Shown here piece by piece: positions 24,932 to 32,677 of a stretch of DNA of 64,000 nucleotides. Numbering within the stretch: position 1 is the stretch's first letter; each line of letters starts with the position of its first letter. The DNA lies in NCBI GenBank assembly GCA_963778385.1, contig CAVZUA010000016.1, positions 62,001 to 126,000 of the forward strand, read 5' to 3'. Source of the DNA: DATARH01 sp963778385. Its GTDB lineage: Bacteria; Pseudomonadota; Alphaproteobacteria; ATCC43930; CGMCC-115725. Below the pieces are notes generated by a model. The model searched no databases and was not told where the DNA came from. It saw only the letters and a list, made by a program, of their open reading frames with translations. Both the position numbers and the translations under genes were made by a program.

Positions 24932-25678
24932 TCATTGCACCGTCATGCCGCCATCGATCGCGAGGATGTGGCCGGTCACAAAGGCGGCCGCATCGGACGC
25001 GAGAAAGACGATCGCTTCGGCGATCTCGTCCGGCGTCCCGGCGCGTTTTATCAACAGCGAGGCGAGAAAGCCGACTTTTGCGTCGGCGCTGCCGGCGAAC
25101 CGGTCGAGCATCCCGGTCTCGATCGGGCCCGGCGCGACGGCATTGACCCGCACGCCGTAGCCCGCGCCTTCAATCGCCGCCGCCCGGGTCAACCCTTCGA
25201 CGGCATGCTTGCTGGCGACATAGAGCGGCGCACCCGGCAACGCCTTGTGGCCGACGATCGAGGACAGGTTGACGATGCTACCGCCGCCCTGCCCGCACAT
25301 CACCCGCAGCTCGTGCTTGAGGCTCAGCATCGTGCCGAGGACGTTGGTGTCAAAGATCGTGGAATAATTTTCGGGGGTCTGTTCGGTCAGCGGGCCCGGT
25401 TGGCCTTCCGTCCCGGCATTGTTGACGGCCACGTCAAGCCGGCCAAAGCGGGCGACAGCGCGGTCGATGAGGCTGCGGACGTCGTCCTCGTGGCGCACGT
25501 CGGCACGGACAAATTCGGCCTCGCCGCCCGCACCGGTAAGGTCGGCAACGAGCGCATGTCCAGCCTCGTCGTGTCGCCCGGAGACGACCACGCGCGCCCC
25601 CTTGCGCGCGAACGCCAAGGCCGTCGCGCGGCCGATACCGGTCAGCGCGCCGGTGACCAGGACCACGGGAGTCGCCAT
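24932..25678 (-). CDS. Short-chain dehydrogenase/reductase (SDR)
   Basis: 248 residues. Classical SDR layout: cofactor motif VTGALTGIGRATAL (T-G-x3-G-x-G), NNAG, catalytic Ser in VNLSSIVGHKAL, and Y-x-x-x-K as YVASKHAVEGL, ending with the typical FVTGHILAIDGG. An Arg in VVVSGRHDEAG after strand 2 suggests NADP preference, which is an inference. ATG 25678 was chosen because GGAGGA lies 7 bases upstream; a GTG five codons earlier is less likely. The substrate is unknown. The CoA-transferase genes lie upstream on the same strand. Confidence 0.88.
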   Translation of the reverse strand: MATPVVLVTGALTGIGRATALAFARKGARVVVSGRHDEAGHALVADLTGAGGEAEFVRADVRHEDDVRSLIDRAVARFGRLDVAVNNAGTEGQPGPLTEQTPENYSTIFDTNVLGTMLSLKHELRVMCGQGGGSIVNLSSIVGHKALPGAPLYVASKHAVEGLTRAAAIEGAGYGVRVNAVAPGPIETGMLDRFAGSADAKVGFLASLLIKRAGTPDEIAEAIVFLASDAAAFVTGHILAIDGGMTVQ

Positions 25679-25748
25679 CGCCTCATCCTCCACTCGGCGC
25701 CGGCAAAATCACCGGCGCCGCTTGATATGGGGATGGCGGCGATGCGGG

Positions 25749-26396
25749 TCAGCGAATCGACGGGCCGAGCGCGAAGCTGCCTTCGGTCTTGCCCTGAATT
25801 TCCTGGAGCGAGACTTCGGGCGCCATTTCCAGCAGCGTCATCCCGCCGCCGGTCTTGTCGATCTGGAAGACGCCGAGATCGGTGATCACCATGTCGACCA
25901 CCCCGGCGCCAGTCAGCGGCAGGGTGCAGCGATGGAGCAGTTTCGGCTCGTCCTTCGCGGTGTGCTCCATCAGCACGACGACGCGCTTGACGCCGGCGAC
26001 GAGGTCCATCGCCCCGCCCATGCCCTTGACCATGCGGCCGGGGATCATCCAGTTGGCGAGGTCGCCGTTCTCCGCGACCTGCATCGCGCCGAGGATCGAC
26101 AGGTCGATATGCCCGCCGCGCACCATCGCGAAGGATTGCGCGCTGTCGAAATAACTCGTCGTCGGCAGCTCGGTGATGGTCTGCTTGCCGGCGTTGATCA
26201 GGTCGGGGTCTTCGTCGCCCTCATAGGGGAACGGCCCCATGCCCAGCATGCCGTTCTCGCTCTGCAGCTGCACGGTGATGCCCGACGGAATGAAGTTCGA
26301 CACCAGCGTCGGGATGCCGATGCCGAGATTGACGTAAAACCCGTCCTGCAATTCACGGGCGGCGCGCTGCGCCATCTGTTCGCGTGTCCAGGGCAT
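25749..26396 (-). CDS. scoB: 3-oxoacid CoA-transferase, subunit B
   Basis: 215 residues of the beta subunit of a family I CoA-transferase (succinyl-CoA:3-ketoacid or 3-oxoadipate type). The catalytic glutamate is Glu47 in VQLQSENGMLGMGP; the glycine-rich GFYVNLGIGIPTLV and VKGMGGAMDLVAG loops are present. It moves CoA between succinyl-CoA and a 3-oxoacid such as acetoacetate; sequence alone does not distinguish ScoAB from PcaIJ. Subunit A is directly upstream but separated by a repeat (26425-26500). Confidence 0.93.
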   Translation of the reverse strand: MPWTREQMAQRAARELQDGFYVNLGIGIPTLVSNFIPSGITVQLQSENGMLGMGPFPYEGDEDPDLINAGKQTITELPTTSYFDSAQSFAMVRGGHIDLSILGAMQVAENGDLANWMIPGRMVKGMGGAMDLVAGVKRVVVLMEHTAKDEPKLLHRCTLPLTGAGVVDMVITDLGVFQIDKTGGGMTLLEMAPEVSLQEIQGKTEGSFALGPSIR

Positions 26397-26424
26397 GGCT
26401 TGCTCCTATCGGTCCACAGGTTGG

Positions 26425-26500
26425 TACCGGCCCCCACCCCAACCCTCCCCCGTGTCCACGGGGGAGGGAGAGCCGCGAAGCGGCTGGGAGGGGGCAGGCA
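26425..26500. repeat. Dispersed repeat family R1, copy 2, inside the scoA-scoB operon
   Basis: The sequence CCCTCCCCCGTGTCCACGGGGGAGGG is followed by AGCCGCGAAGCGGCT and GGGAGGGGGC, flanked on the left by GGCCCCCACCCCAA. It occupies most of the 143-base space between the two CoA-transferase subunit genes and would form two adjacent hairpins in the mRNA, which could change the expression ratio of the subunits. Confidence 0.85.
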
Positions 26501-26539
26501 GGGACGTTTCCTTCGCGTTCTTTGCGCTGATGGGTGTTC

Positions 26540-27241
26540 TTAGCCGCGCTTGCGCACGGTGCGCTGCTCGATGCGCTTCTCGTAATGATCGTAATGGACG
26601 ATGCGCTGCACGAAGATGCCGGGCGTGTGGATCTGGTCTGGATTGATCTCGCCGGCTTGCACCACATGCTCGACCTCGACCACGGTGGTTTTCGCGGCGG
26701 TCGCCATGACCGGATTGAAGTTGCGCGCGGTCTTGCGGAACACGAGGTTGCCCTCGGTGTCGGCCTTCCAGGCATGGATGATCGCGAGATCGGCGACGAG
26801 GCCGCGTTCCATCAGGTAGGTATGGCCGTCGAACTCGCGGGTCTCCTTGCCCTCGGCAACGAGGGTGCCGACGCCGGTCTTGGTGAAAAAGGCCGGGATG
26901 CCGGCGCCGCCGGCGCGGATCCGCTCGGCGAGCGTGCCTTGCGGGTTGAATTCGAGCTCCAGCTCGCCCTTGAGGTAGAGGTCGGCGAACAGTTTGTTCT
27001 CGCCGACATAGGACGAGATCATCTTCTTGATCTGCCGCGTCTCCAACAGCAGCCCCAGCCCCGCGCCGTCGATCCCGGCGTTGTTGGAGATCACCGTCAA
27101 CCCCTTGGCGCCGGACGCCTTGACCTCGGCGATCAGCTTTTCCGGGATGCCGCTCAGGCCGAACCCGCCGGCCATGATGGTGATGCCGTCATGCAGCAGC
27201 CCGGCAAGAGCCGCTTTGGCGTCTGGATAAATCTTCTTCAA
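26540..27241 (-). CDS. scoA: 3-oxoacid CoA-transferase, subunit A
   Basis: 233 residues of the alpha subunit. It begins KKIYPDAKAALAGLLHDGITIMAGGFGLSG, with the family GGFGLSGIPE loop, continues with GLTVISNNAGIDG and GEL-ELEFNPQGTLAERIRAGGAGIPAFFT, and has the conserved EFDGHTYLMERGLVADLAI segment. It forms a heterotetramer with subunit B and is the first gene of the pair. An SDR gene lies further downstream, consistent with ketone-body or aromatic-catabolite metabolism, but the pathway cannot be fixed. Confidence 0.93.
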   Translation of the reverse strand: MKKIYPDAKAALAGLLHDGITIMAGGFGLSGIPEKLIAEVKASGAKGLTVISNNAGIDGAGLGLLLETRQIKKMISSYVGENKLFADLYLKGELELEFNPQGTLAERIRAGGAGIPAFFTKTGVGTLVAEGKETREFDGHTYLMERGLVADLAIIHAWKADTEGNLVFRKTARNFNPVMATAAKTTVVEVEHVVQAGEINPDQIHTPGIFVQRIVHYDHYEKRIEQRTVRKRG

Positions 27242-27301
27242 CGTTTGCTCCTTGCCGACGCCGACACAGCCTGCGGTGATAGTTTGCGGCGGCGGCGCAT
27301 G

Positions 27302-29011
27302 TCAATTTTTTGCCGGCGGCGGGGCCGGCGTGAGGCCGAGTTTATCGCGCGTCGCCGCATCGACGACGCCGTTGATGTTAAGCCCGTGCGCTTTCTGAAA
27401 GCGCATCACCGCCAGCGCTGTGACGACGTCATAAATTCCGTCGGAGCGGCCGTCCGACAGGACCGCTTTCTGCACCGCGCGCACATCGTCGCCGGCTTCG
27501 GGCGGGTCGGTGAGCCGCAACAGCCGCGGCTGACCCGCCGGGGCCTTGCCGCTGAACCACTCGCTGAGGTCGTTGCCGTTGACGGTGATCGGCTTGCCGA
27601 GCTGCGATGCCAGATGGAATTGCATGATTTTGTCGCCCGCGGCGTTCACCGCCGGCTCGCCGAGAAATTTCAACAACGCCAGATGCGTGCGGGCACCCTT
27701 CGCGGTCAGGATTTGTCCAAGCGCGTCGAAGCCGCTGATGGCGACATCGCCGGCAGCGGCATAGCCGAGGGGCAAGGGTGGCGCGCGTTCGGCCTTGCCG
27801 CTGCCGGCGATGCCGACATCCTTGAAATTGGCCAGTGCCTCGTACAGGTCGAAGACGGGTTTCAACGACATTGCGGCGGCGATCATCTGCGGCACGAATT
27901 TCTGCCGGTCGTCGGGATTGGCCTCCGCCGCGGCTTGAGCCGCCGCCGCGAGGTTGCGAATGGCGGCAAGGGCGATGTCTTCGACGCCAAAATCGAGCTC
28001 GACGCTGTTCGGCACCTGATTTTCCGGCAGCAACGAGGGCGCCAGCGCCAACCCGTCATGACCGAGCGTGATGCGGAATGCAGCCTTGTCGCCGTCGCGC
28101 CGTCCTTCACCGCCGAGCCACGCTTTACCGAGCGAAACCAACGTCTCACCGTCGGGCCGTTTCGCCCTCACCTGTTCTATGGTGAGCATGGCCTTTGAGA
28201 AACTGAACAAATCCAGCATCTGCGGCAACAGCGCGATCATTTCCTGGATGCGCTTCTGCGGCTCGTCACGGAAATTTTCACGCAGTTCATCGGCCTTGTC
28301 GCGAAAGGCGTCGAGCGCCGACAAGTTTGGTCCCGCGACTTCGGCCTTGTAGGCGATCCGTTCGATCCCGCCTGCGAGCGGGGTCTCAGGGATCAGGAAA
28401 GCGAGCTTATCGACCGCAAAATCCGCCGGCGCCCGCCAACTCCCATCGTCGCCGCGGATGGTCTTCCAATGCGTGGAGACCGGGCCGAAACTCACCCAGG
28501 CGGCATGGCTCTTCTCATCAAGCCGCCCGCCGGCGATCTCCAGCGTCGCTTCACGCTGCCGCTCAGCGGTGCCTTCGAGCAAGGCCGTCGCTTTGGCATC
28601 CTTGAGGGCCAGCGTCAGCTCGTTGCCGTCGTCGGTCGTCATAGTGGACGTGGTCGGCAGCGACACCACAAGCTCGGTCATATCGCCGCCCGCCGTGGCG
28701 CGCCGCCGGCGAATGTCGATGCGGTCGAGCGTAATTGTCGCGACGGGTTTCGTATCGCCACCTGGCGAACGCAGCGCCAGATGGCCGTTGCTGATCCGGG
28801 CGATTGCCTCGGCACCCTCATCGCGCACGTCGATGCTGTCCGCGCCGCTCCAGTGCAGCCGCCCGGCGGTCGCGATCTGAACTCGTTGAAAGAACGCGTC
28901 GATGTCGCCTTTGAGCGCGTCGGCATTAGCGGCCAAGGCGGCGGCGGGCAAGGCGGCGCTGCTCATCAGCATGAGGGTAATGCCGATGACCCTTAGCCGC
29001 TGCGATTTCAT
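27302..29011 (-). CDS. Exported protein with C-terminal peptidoglycan-binding domain
   Basis: 569 residues from ATG 29011, starting with a signal peptide (KSQRLRVIGITLMLMSSAALPAAALA). Most of the protein (about 30-480) is a beta-rich region with no motif I can name; segments such as SIDVRDEGAEAIARI and IDIRRRRATAGGDMTELVVSL recall AsmA/DUF-like lipid-exposed beta proteins. The C-terminus (about 490-560) is a PG_binding_1 domain (DDVRAVQKAVLSDGRSDGIYD, ALAVMRFQKAHGLNINGVVD). It is probably periplasmic and cell-wall associated. A longer frame to 29185 would overlap the candidate sRNA and bypass the signal peptide. Confidence 0.75.
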   Translation of the reverse strand: MKSQRLRVIGITLMLMSSAALPAAALAANADALKGDIDAFFQRVQIATAGRLHWSGADSIDVRDEGAEAIARISNGHLALRSPGGDTKPVATITLDRIDIRRRRATAGGDMTELVVSLPTTSTMTTDDGNELTLALKDAKATALLEGTAERQREATLEIAGGRLDEKSHAAWVSFGPVSTHWKTIRGDDGSWRAPADFAVDKLAFLIPETPLAGGIERIAYKAEVAGPNLSALDAFRDKADELRENFRDEPQKRIQEMIALLPQMLDLFSFSKAMLTIEQVRAKRPDGETLVSLGKAWLGGEGRRDGDKAAFRITLGHDGLALAPSLLPENQVPNSVELDFGVEDIALAAIRNLAAAAQAAAEANPDDRQKFVPQMIAAAMSLKPVFDLYEALANFKDVGIAGSGKAERAPPLPLGYAAAGDVAISGFDALGQILTAKGARTHLALLKFLGEPAVNAAGDKIMQFHLASQLGKPITVNGNDLSEWFSGKAPAGQPRLLRLTDPPEAGDDVRAVQKAVLSDGRSDGIYDVVTALAVMRFQKAHGLNINGVVDAATRDKLGLTPAPPPAKN

Positions 29012-29081
29012 GTGATACCCGCGACCGACCGCACGGCCGATCATAGCGTGCGCGCCGCCGCGACCGAAGGCCCCGGACGAC

Positions 29082-29182
29082 AAAAAAAGAGGCCGCTCCG
29101 AAAGCGGCCTCAAGGCTGAGGGGAGGATGCCCATGCGGGCAGCGCGCATCCAGGGAAGCGCGTCGAACTCCAGGATGGCGGA
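29082..29182 (-). ncRNA. Candidate small RNA with anti-SD segment and intrinsic terminator
   Basis: Read on the minus strand, the interval ends in a perfect 9-bp hairpin (GAGGCCGCT / AGCGGCCTC, 29089-29111) followed by seven U residues (29082-29088), a canonical Rho-independent terminator. Just before it is an unpaired ATCCTCCCCTCAG, complementary to Shine-Dalgarno sequences, and before that the hairpin TGCCC-GCAT-GGGCA (29128-29141) and another CGCGC ... GCGCG stem. No minus-strand gene lies upstream that needs this terminator. The layout resembles alphaproteobacterial sRNAs of the suhB/alpha-r8 type; family membership is unproven and the 5' end is approximate. Confidence 0.6.
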
Positions 29183-29313
29183 CAAAGATCACCGAAACGT
29201 TAATCATCGAACCGGCTGAATTCGCTAATGCGGTTTACCGGGCGCCAGCGGCGGGGCGTGCGGCGAAGAAAAACCTTGCATCGCCCCCATCGCAGACCAA
29301 AAATTGTCATAAG

Positions 29314-29412
29314 GCTGGGGTGCCGCCCGGCGCGCGGACGGGTTCGCGGGCGCGAGGCGGCTGAGAGCAGACCCACTGAACCTGGCCGGGCCAGTCCCGG
29401 TGAAGGGAGTCC
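29314..29412 (+). promoter_or_regulatory. TPP riboswitch (THI element)
   Basis: All conserved blocks of the thiamine-pyrophosphate aptamer are present in order: GCTGGGGTGCC (29314-), a variable P3 stem, CTGAGA (29361-29366), ACCC (29371), GAACCTG (29378-), then CGGGCCAGTCCCGGTGAAGGGA up to about 29408. The final GAAGGGAG both closes P1 and looks like a Shine-Dalgarno sequence, so translational control of thiO by ligand-dependent sequestration is likely. It precedes thiO-thiS-thiG and should reduce expression when TPP is plentiful. Confidence 0.95.
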
Positions 29413-29457
29413 GTCATCAGCACGCAACAGTCGAAAGCATCCGACCGGCCGAAAACG

Positions 29458-30594
29458 GTGATTATCGGCGCCGGGGTGATTGGTCTCGGCATCGCCTGGC
29501 GGCTGGCGCAGGCCGGCTGCAAGGTCGACGTATACGACAAGGGCGAGGCGGGGCGCGGCGCAAGCTGGGCCGCGGCCGGGATGCTCGCCGCCGCGGTCGA
29601 GACCGAGCCGGGCGAGGAGCCGCTGCTGCCGCTGACACTGGAGAGCCAGCGGCAGTGGCCCGATTTCGCCCGCGAGCTGTTCGCCGCGACGGGCATTTCC
29701 TGCGAGTACCGTGACGAAGGCACGCTCGTCGTCGCGCTGAACCGCGACGACGCCGAGACCTTGCGGCATTCCTACGATTTTCAGAAAGGCCTCGGGCTCG
29801 ACCTCGACTGGCTGAATGCCGCCGACGCGCGCCGGCTGGAGCCGCATCTGAAGCCGGGCATTGCCGCGGCGGTGTTCAGCAAGAACGACCATCAGGTCGA
29901 GAACCGCGCGCTGGCGCGGGCGCTAATCGCCGCCTGCCGCGGCGCCGGCGTCACGATCCACGAGGATTGCCCGGTCGCTGAGGTAATGATGGCCGGCGGG
30001 CGCGCGAGCGGCGTCGAGACCGCTCAGGGCAGCGAGGCCGCCGATGTCGTGATGCTGGCGGCGGGCGCCTGGTCGCGCGAGATCGGCGGCATCCCGGCGG
30101 CGCATCAGCCGCCGGTGCGGCCGATCAAGGGCCAGATGCTGGCGCTGCAGATGGACCCCAGGGCACCGGTCATCAACCATGTGATCTGGCTGCCGCGCGC
30201 CTATCTGGCGCCGCGGCTCGACGGCCGGCTGATCATCGGCGCCACGGTCGAGGAGCGCGGCTTTGATACGAACCTTACCGCCGGCGGCATGCTGGCGCTG
30301 ATCGAGGGTGCCTGGCGTGGCGTGCCGACGATCGAGGAATTGCCGATTGCCGAAACCTGGGTTGGATTCCGTCCGGGCTCTCGCGACGATGCGCCAATGC
30401 TGGGGCCGAGCGGCATCGACGGATTGGTCATCGCGACCGGTCATCACCGCAACGGCATCCTGCTGACCCCGGTCAGCGCCGCGGTGATGAGCGACTACAT
30501 CCTCACCGGGCGGCTACCGGAGATGGCGCGGCCGTTCGATCCGCAGCGTTTCGACCGGCCCAAACCGGCGCTACTGGCCGTAGCCGCGCAATGA
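29458..30594 (+). CDS. thiO: Glycine oxidase ThiO
   Basis: 378 residues counted from GTG 29458. FAD-dependent oxidase making the imine of glycine used for the thiazole ring. The dinucleotide fold VIIGAGVIGLGIAWRLAQ starts at the N-terminus, followed by GRGASWAAAGMLAAAVE, VENRALARALIAAC, and the C-terminal ATGHHRNGILLTPVSA. Upstream of GTG 29458 the frame stays open back to the riboswitch but contains no ATG, GTG or TTG; an ATC at 29416 sits at ideal distance from GAAGGGAG. The exact start is therefore uncertain. Its stop overlaps the ATG of thiS (ATGA). Confidence 0.92.
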   Translation: MIIGAGVIGLGIAWRLAQAGCKVDVYDKGEAGRGASWAAAGMLAAAVETEPGEEPLLPLTLESQRQWPDFARELFAATGISCEYRDEGTLVVALNRDDAETLRHSYDFQKGLGLDLDWLNAADARRLEPHLKPGIAAAVFSKNDHQVENRALARALIAACRGAGVTIHEDCPVAEVMMAGGRASGVETAQGSEAADVVMLAAGAWSREIGGIPAAHQPPVRPIKGQMLALQMDPRAPVINHVIWLPRAYLAPRLDGRLIIGATVEERGFDTNLTAGGMLALIEGAWRGVPTIEELPIAETWVGFRPGSRDDAPMLGPSGIDGLVIATGHHRNGILLTPVSAAVMSDYILTGRLPEMARPFDPQRFDRPKPALLAVAAQ

Positions 30595-30797
30595 CCCGGA
30601 TCAAAATCAACGGCGTCGACGAGGACGTCGCGGCGGCGACGATCGCCGAGTTGCTCGTCGCCCGCGGCATCGACCCGGCGGCCCGGTTTCTCGCCGTCGC
30701 GGTCAACGGCGCGGTGGTGCGCCGTACAAGCTGGGAAGAGGCACCGCTCGTCGCCGGGGATGCGGTGGAAATCGTCCGCCCGTTGCAGGGCGGGTGA
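30591..30797 (+). CDS. thiS: Sulfur carrier protein ThiS
   Basis: 68 residues with the ubiquitin-like beta-grasp pattern (TRIKINGVDEDV, TIAELLVARGID, FLAVAVNGAVVRR, VAGDAVEIVRPLQGG) and the essential C-terminal Gly-Gly, which is adenylylated and thiocarboxylated to donate sulfur in thiazole formation. It overlaps thiO by 4 bases. It is separated from thiG by 112 bases that contain a dispersed repeat (30812-30888). Confidence 0.95.
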   Translation: MTRIKINGVDEDVAAATIAELLVARGIDPAARFLAVAVNGAVVRRTSWEEAPLVAGDAVEIVRPLQGG

Positions 30798-30811
30798 CCG
30801 AAGGTTTCGTC

Positions 30812-30888
30812 GTCACCCCCGCGAAGGCGGGGGTCCAGGAGCCGCCACTTTGTCGCTTGCCCTGGATTCCCGCTTGCGCGGGAATGAC
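30812..30888. repeat. Dispersed palindromic repeat family R3, copy 1, between thiS and thiG
   Basis: The left arm GTCACCCCCGCGAAGGCGGG and the right arm TCCCGCTTGCGCGGGAATGAC each form a hairpin, with GTCCAGGA ... CCTGGA pairing between them. This is the familiar 'CCCGCGAAGGCGGG' intergenic element of many proteobacteria. It sits inside the thi operon and could reduce or stabilise downstream thiG mRNA. Related copies are at 40781 and 44344. Confidence 0.85.
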
Positions 30889-30909
30889 GAATAGTAGGTA
30901 GGATAGCAT

Positions 30910-31683
30910 ATGACCAACGATCCGCTCCTGATCGCCGGCACGCCACTCCAGTCGCGGCTCTTTATCGGTACCGCCGGCTACCCGAACCAGCAGGTCATGC
31001 TCAACTCGCTGGAAGCCAGTGGGGCCGAGCTGGTGACGATGTCGATCCGACGGATCAGCCTCGATTCCTACAGCGGCAGCCTGGTCGATCTGCTGAGCCC
31101 GCGCTGCCGGCTGCTGCCCAATACCTCGGGCTGCGTGACCGCGCGCGACGCGATCCTCACCGCCGAGCTGGCGCGCGAGGCGCTGCAGACCAATTGGGTC
31201 AAGCTCGAACTGATCGGCGACCGCGAGACGCTCTACCCCGATGTCGAGCAACTGGTGCACGCCGCCGACGAGCTGGTGCGCAAGGGCTTTGTCGTGCTGC
31301 CTTATTGCAATGACGACCCGGTCACGTGTCAGAAGCTCGCAGATGTCGGCTGTGCCACGGTGATGCCGCTGGGGTCGCTGATCGGCTGCGGGCGCGGCAT
31401 CGCCAACCCGGCGGCGATCGAACTGATCTGCACGCGCAGTTCGGTGCCCGTGGTGCTCGACGCCGGTATCGGCACCGCGTCCGACGCGGCGCTGGCCATG
31501 GAGCTCGGTTGCGATGCGGTGCTGGTCAATACCGCGATCGCCAAGTCGCACGACCCGTTGCGCATGGCGGCGGCGATGAAGGCCGGCGTCGAGGCGGGCC
31601 GGCTCGCCCATCTCGCCGGCCGTATCCCGAAGCGCACGATGGCCGAGCCGTCGAGCCCGCAACTGGGCCTGGTCGGAACGTAA
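30910..31683 (+). CDS. thiG: Thiazole synthase ThiG
   Basis: 257 residues, a (betaalpha)8 barrel combining 1-deoxy-xylulose 5-phosphate, dehydroglycine and ThiS-thiocarboxylate into the thiazole phosphate. The Schiff-base lysine is Lys98 in NWVKLELIGDRETLYPD. NTSGCVTARDA, MPLGSLIGCGRGI, VPVVLDAGIGTASDAALAMELG and VLVNTAIAKS are all standard. It completes the TPP-riboswitch-controlled thiO-thiS-thiG unit; thiE and thiC are not in this window. Confidence 0.96.
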   Translation: MTNDPLLIAGTPLQSRLFIGTAGYPNQQVMLNSLEASGAELVTMSIRRISLDSYSGSLVDLLSPRCRLLPNTSGCVTARDAILTAELAREALQTNWVKLELIGDRETLYPDVEQLVHAADELVRKGFVVLPYCNDDPVTCQKLADVGCATVMPLGSLIGCGRGIANPAAIELICTRSSVPVVLDAGIGTASDAALAMELGCDAVLVNTAIAKSHDPLRMAAAMKAGVEAGRLAHLAGRIPKRTMAEPSSPQLGLVGT

Positions 31684-31820
31684 TCCGCGAAGTACCGCAG
31701 GCGTCCCGCCCGCCCCACGGACCCAAGGAGCGGCCGGGACGGCCGCGCTCCGAAAGAAATCCGTCGTGCGCTCACGCTCGCCCTCTCCCGCCATTGGCTT
31801 GAAAGGGCCAAATAGGGCGC

Positions 31821-32621
31821 GTGTTCTTCTTTCTGCCGCTCTACGACGACAATCCGACCCGGCGCACGCCCGTCGTCACCTATGCGCTAATCGGCCTCTG
31901 CGCGATCGTCTTTCTGTGGCAGCTCGGCCAGGATGACGACATCGTCGCCTACAGCTTCGGGATGATCCCATCGGTGGTGTTCGGCACCGCCGCCTTGCCG
32001 GCGAAGCTTGCCGTGGTGCCGCCCTGGGCGACGATCTTCACCAGCATGTTCCTCCATGCCGGCTGGCTGCATATCGGCGGCAACATGCTGTTCCTGTGGA
32101 TTTTCGGGAACAATGTCGAAGACGTGCTCGGCCACGCCCGCTACCTGCTGCTCTATCTGTTGAGCGGCGCCGCGGCGGCGCTGGGGCAGGCGCTCACCGA
32201 CCCCTCTTCGACCGTGCCGATGCTCGGGGCGAGCGGCGCGGTTGCCGGCGTGCTGGGCGCCTATCTGCTGATGTACCCCTACGCCAATGTGCACGTGCTG
32301 GTGCTGCTGCTGGTCTTTTTGCGCATCATCACCGTGCCGGCGTGGATACTGCTCTGCCTGTGGTTTAGCGCGCAGTTGGTGAGCGGTTTGCTGAGCGGCA
32401 GCGGCGCCGGCGTGGCGTTCTGGGCGCATGTAGCCGGTTTTGTCGCCGGCATCGTGCTGTTCCTGCTGATGCGACCGCGCGACGGCGCGCTGTGGCGGCC
32501 GCCGCGCTCCGCCGCCTTCGCGACGATGCCGTCGCGAGGCATTGCCGGCCGTCAACCGTTCCACGGCAGCGTGCCCGAGAGCGGGCCCCGCCGTTTTCGC
32601 CGCAACGGCCCGTGGGAATGA
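31821..32621 (+). CDS. Rhomboid family intramembrane serine protease
   Basis: 266 residues with six or more hydrophobic segments. The rhomboid active site is complete: catalytic Ser138 in MLGASGAVAGVLGAY and His203 in FWAHVAGFVAG; the oxyanion-region HIGGNMLFLWIFGNNVED follows the second membrane segment. The N-terminal FFFLPLYDDNPTRRTPVVTYALI is typical of the bacterial rhomboid branch near GluP/RhoII. It should cleave within membrane helices of unknown substrates. A Pro/Arg-rich cytoplasmic tail of about 40 residues ends the protein. Confidence 0.92.
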   Translation: MFFFLPLYDDNPTRRTPVVTYALIGLCAIVFLWQLGQDDDIVAYSFGMIPSVVFGTAALPAKLAVVPPWATIFTSMFLHAGWLHIGGNMLFLWIFGNNVEDVLGHARYLLLYLLSGAAAALGQALTDPSSTVPMLGASGAVAGVLGAYLLMYPYANVHVLVLLLVFLRIITVPAWILLCLWFSAQLVSGLLSGSGAGVAFWAHVAGFVAGIVLFLLMRPRDGALWRPPRSAAFATMPSRGIAGRQPFHGSVPESGPRRFRRNGPWE

Positions 32622-32635
32622 CGGGCCGCGGGGCC

Positions 32636-32677
32636 GGTTAGAGGAGCCCGGTTAGAGGAGCCCGGTTAGAGGAGAAC
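32636..32677. repeat. Three tandem 14-bp direct repeats
   Basis: The unit GGTTAGAGGAGCCC occurs at 32636 and 32650, followed by GGTTAGAGGAGAAC at 32664. The third unit contains the stop codon of the PAS-domain gene (complement of TTA at 32666-32668), so tandem duplication happened at the gene end and can move the stop. It lies in the convergent gap between the rhomboid and PAS genes. Confidence 0.85.

Noticed and set aside
29012..29185. N-terminal extension of the peptidoglycan-binding protein
   Set aside because: It would place about 58 residues before a good signal peptide, and the DNA holds a terminator hairpin and other sRNA-like structure.
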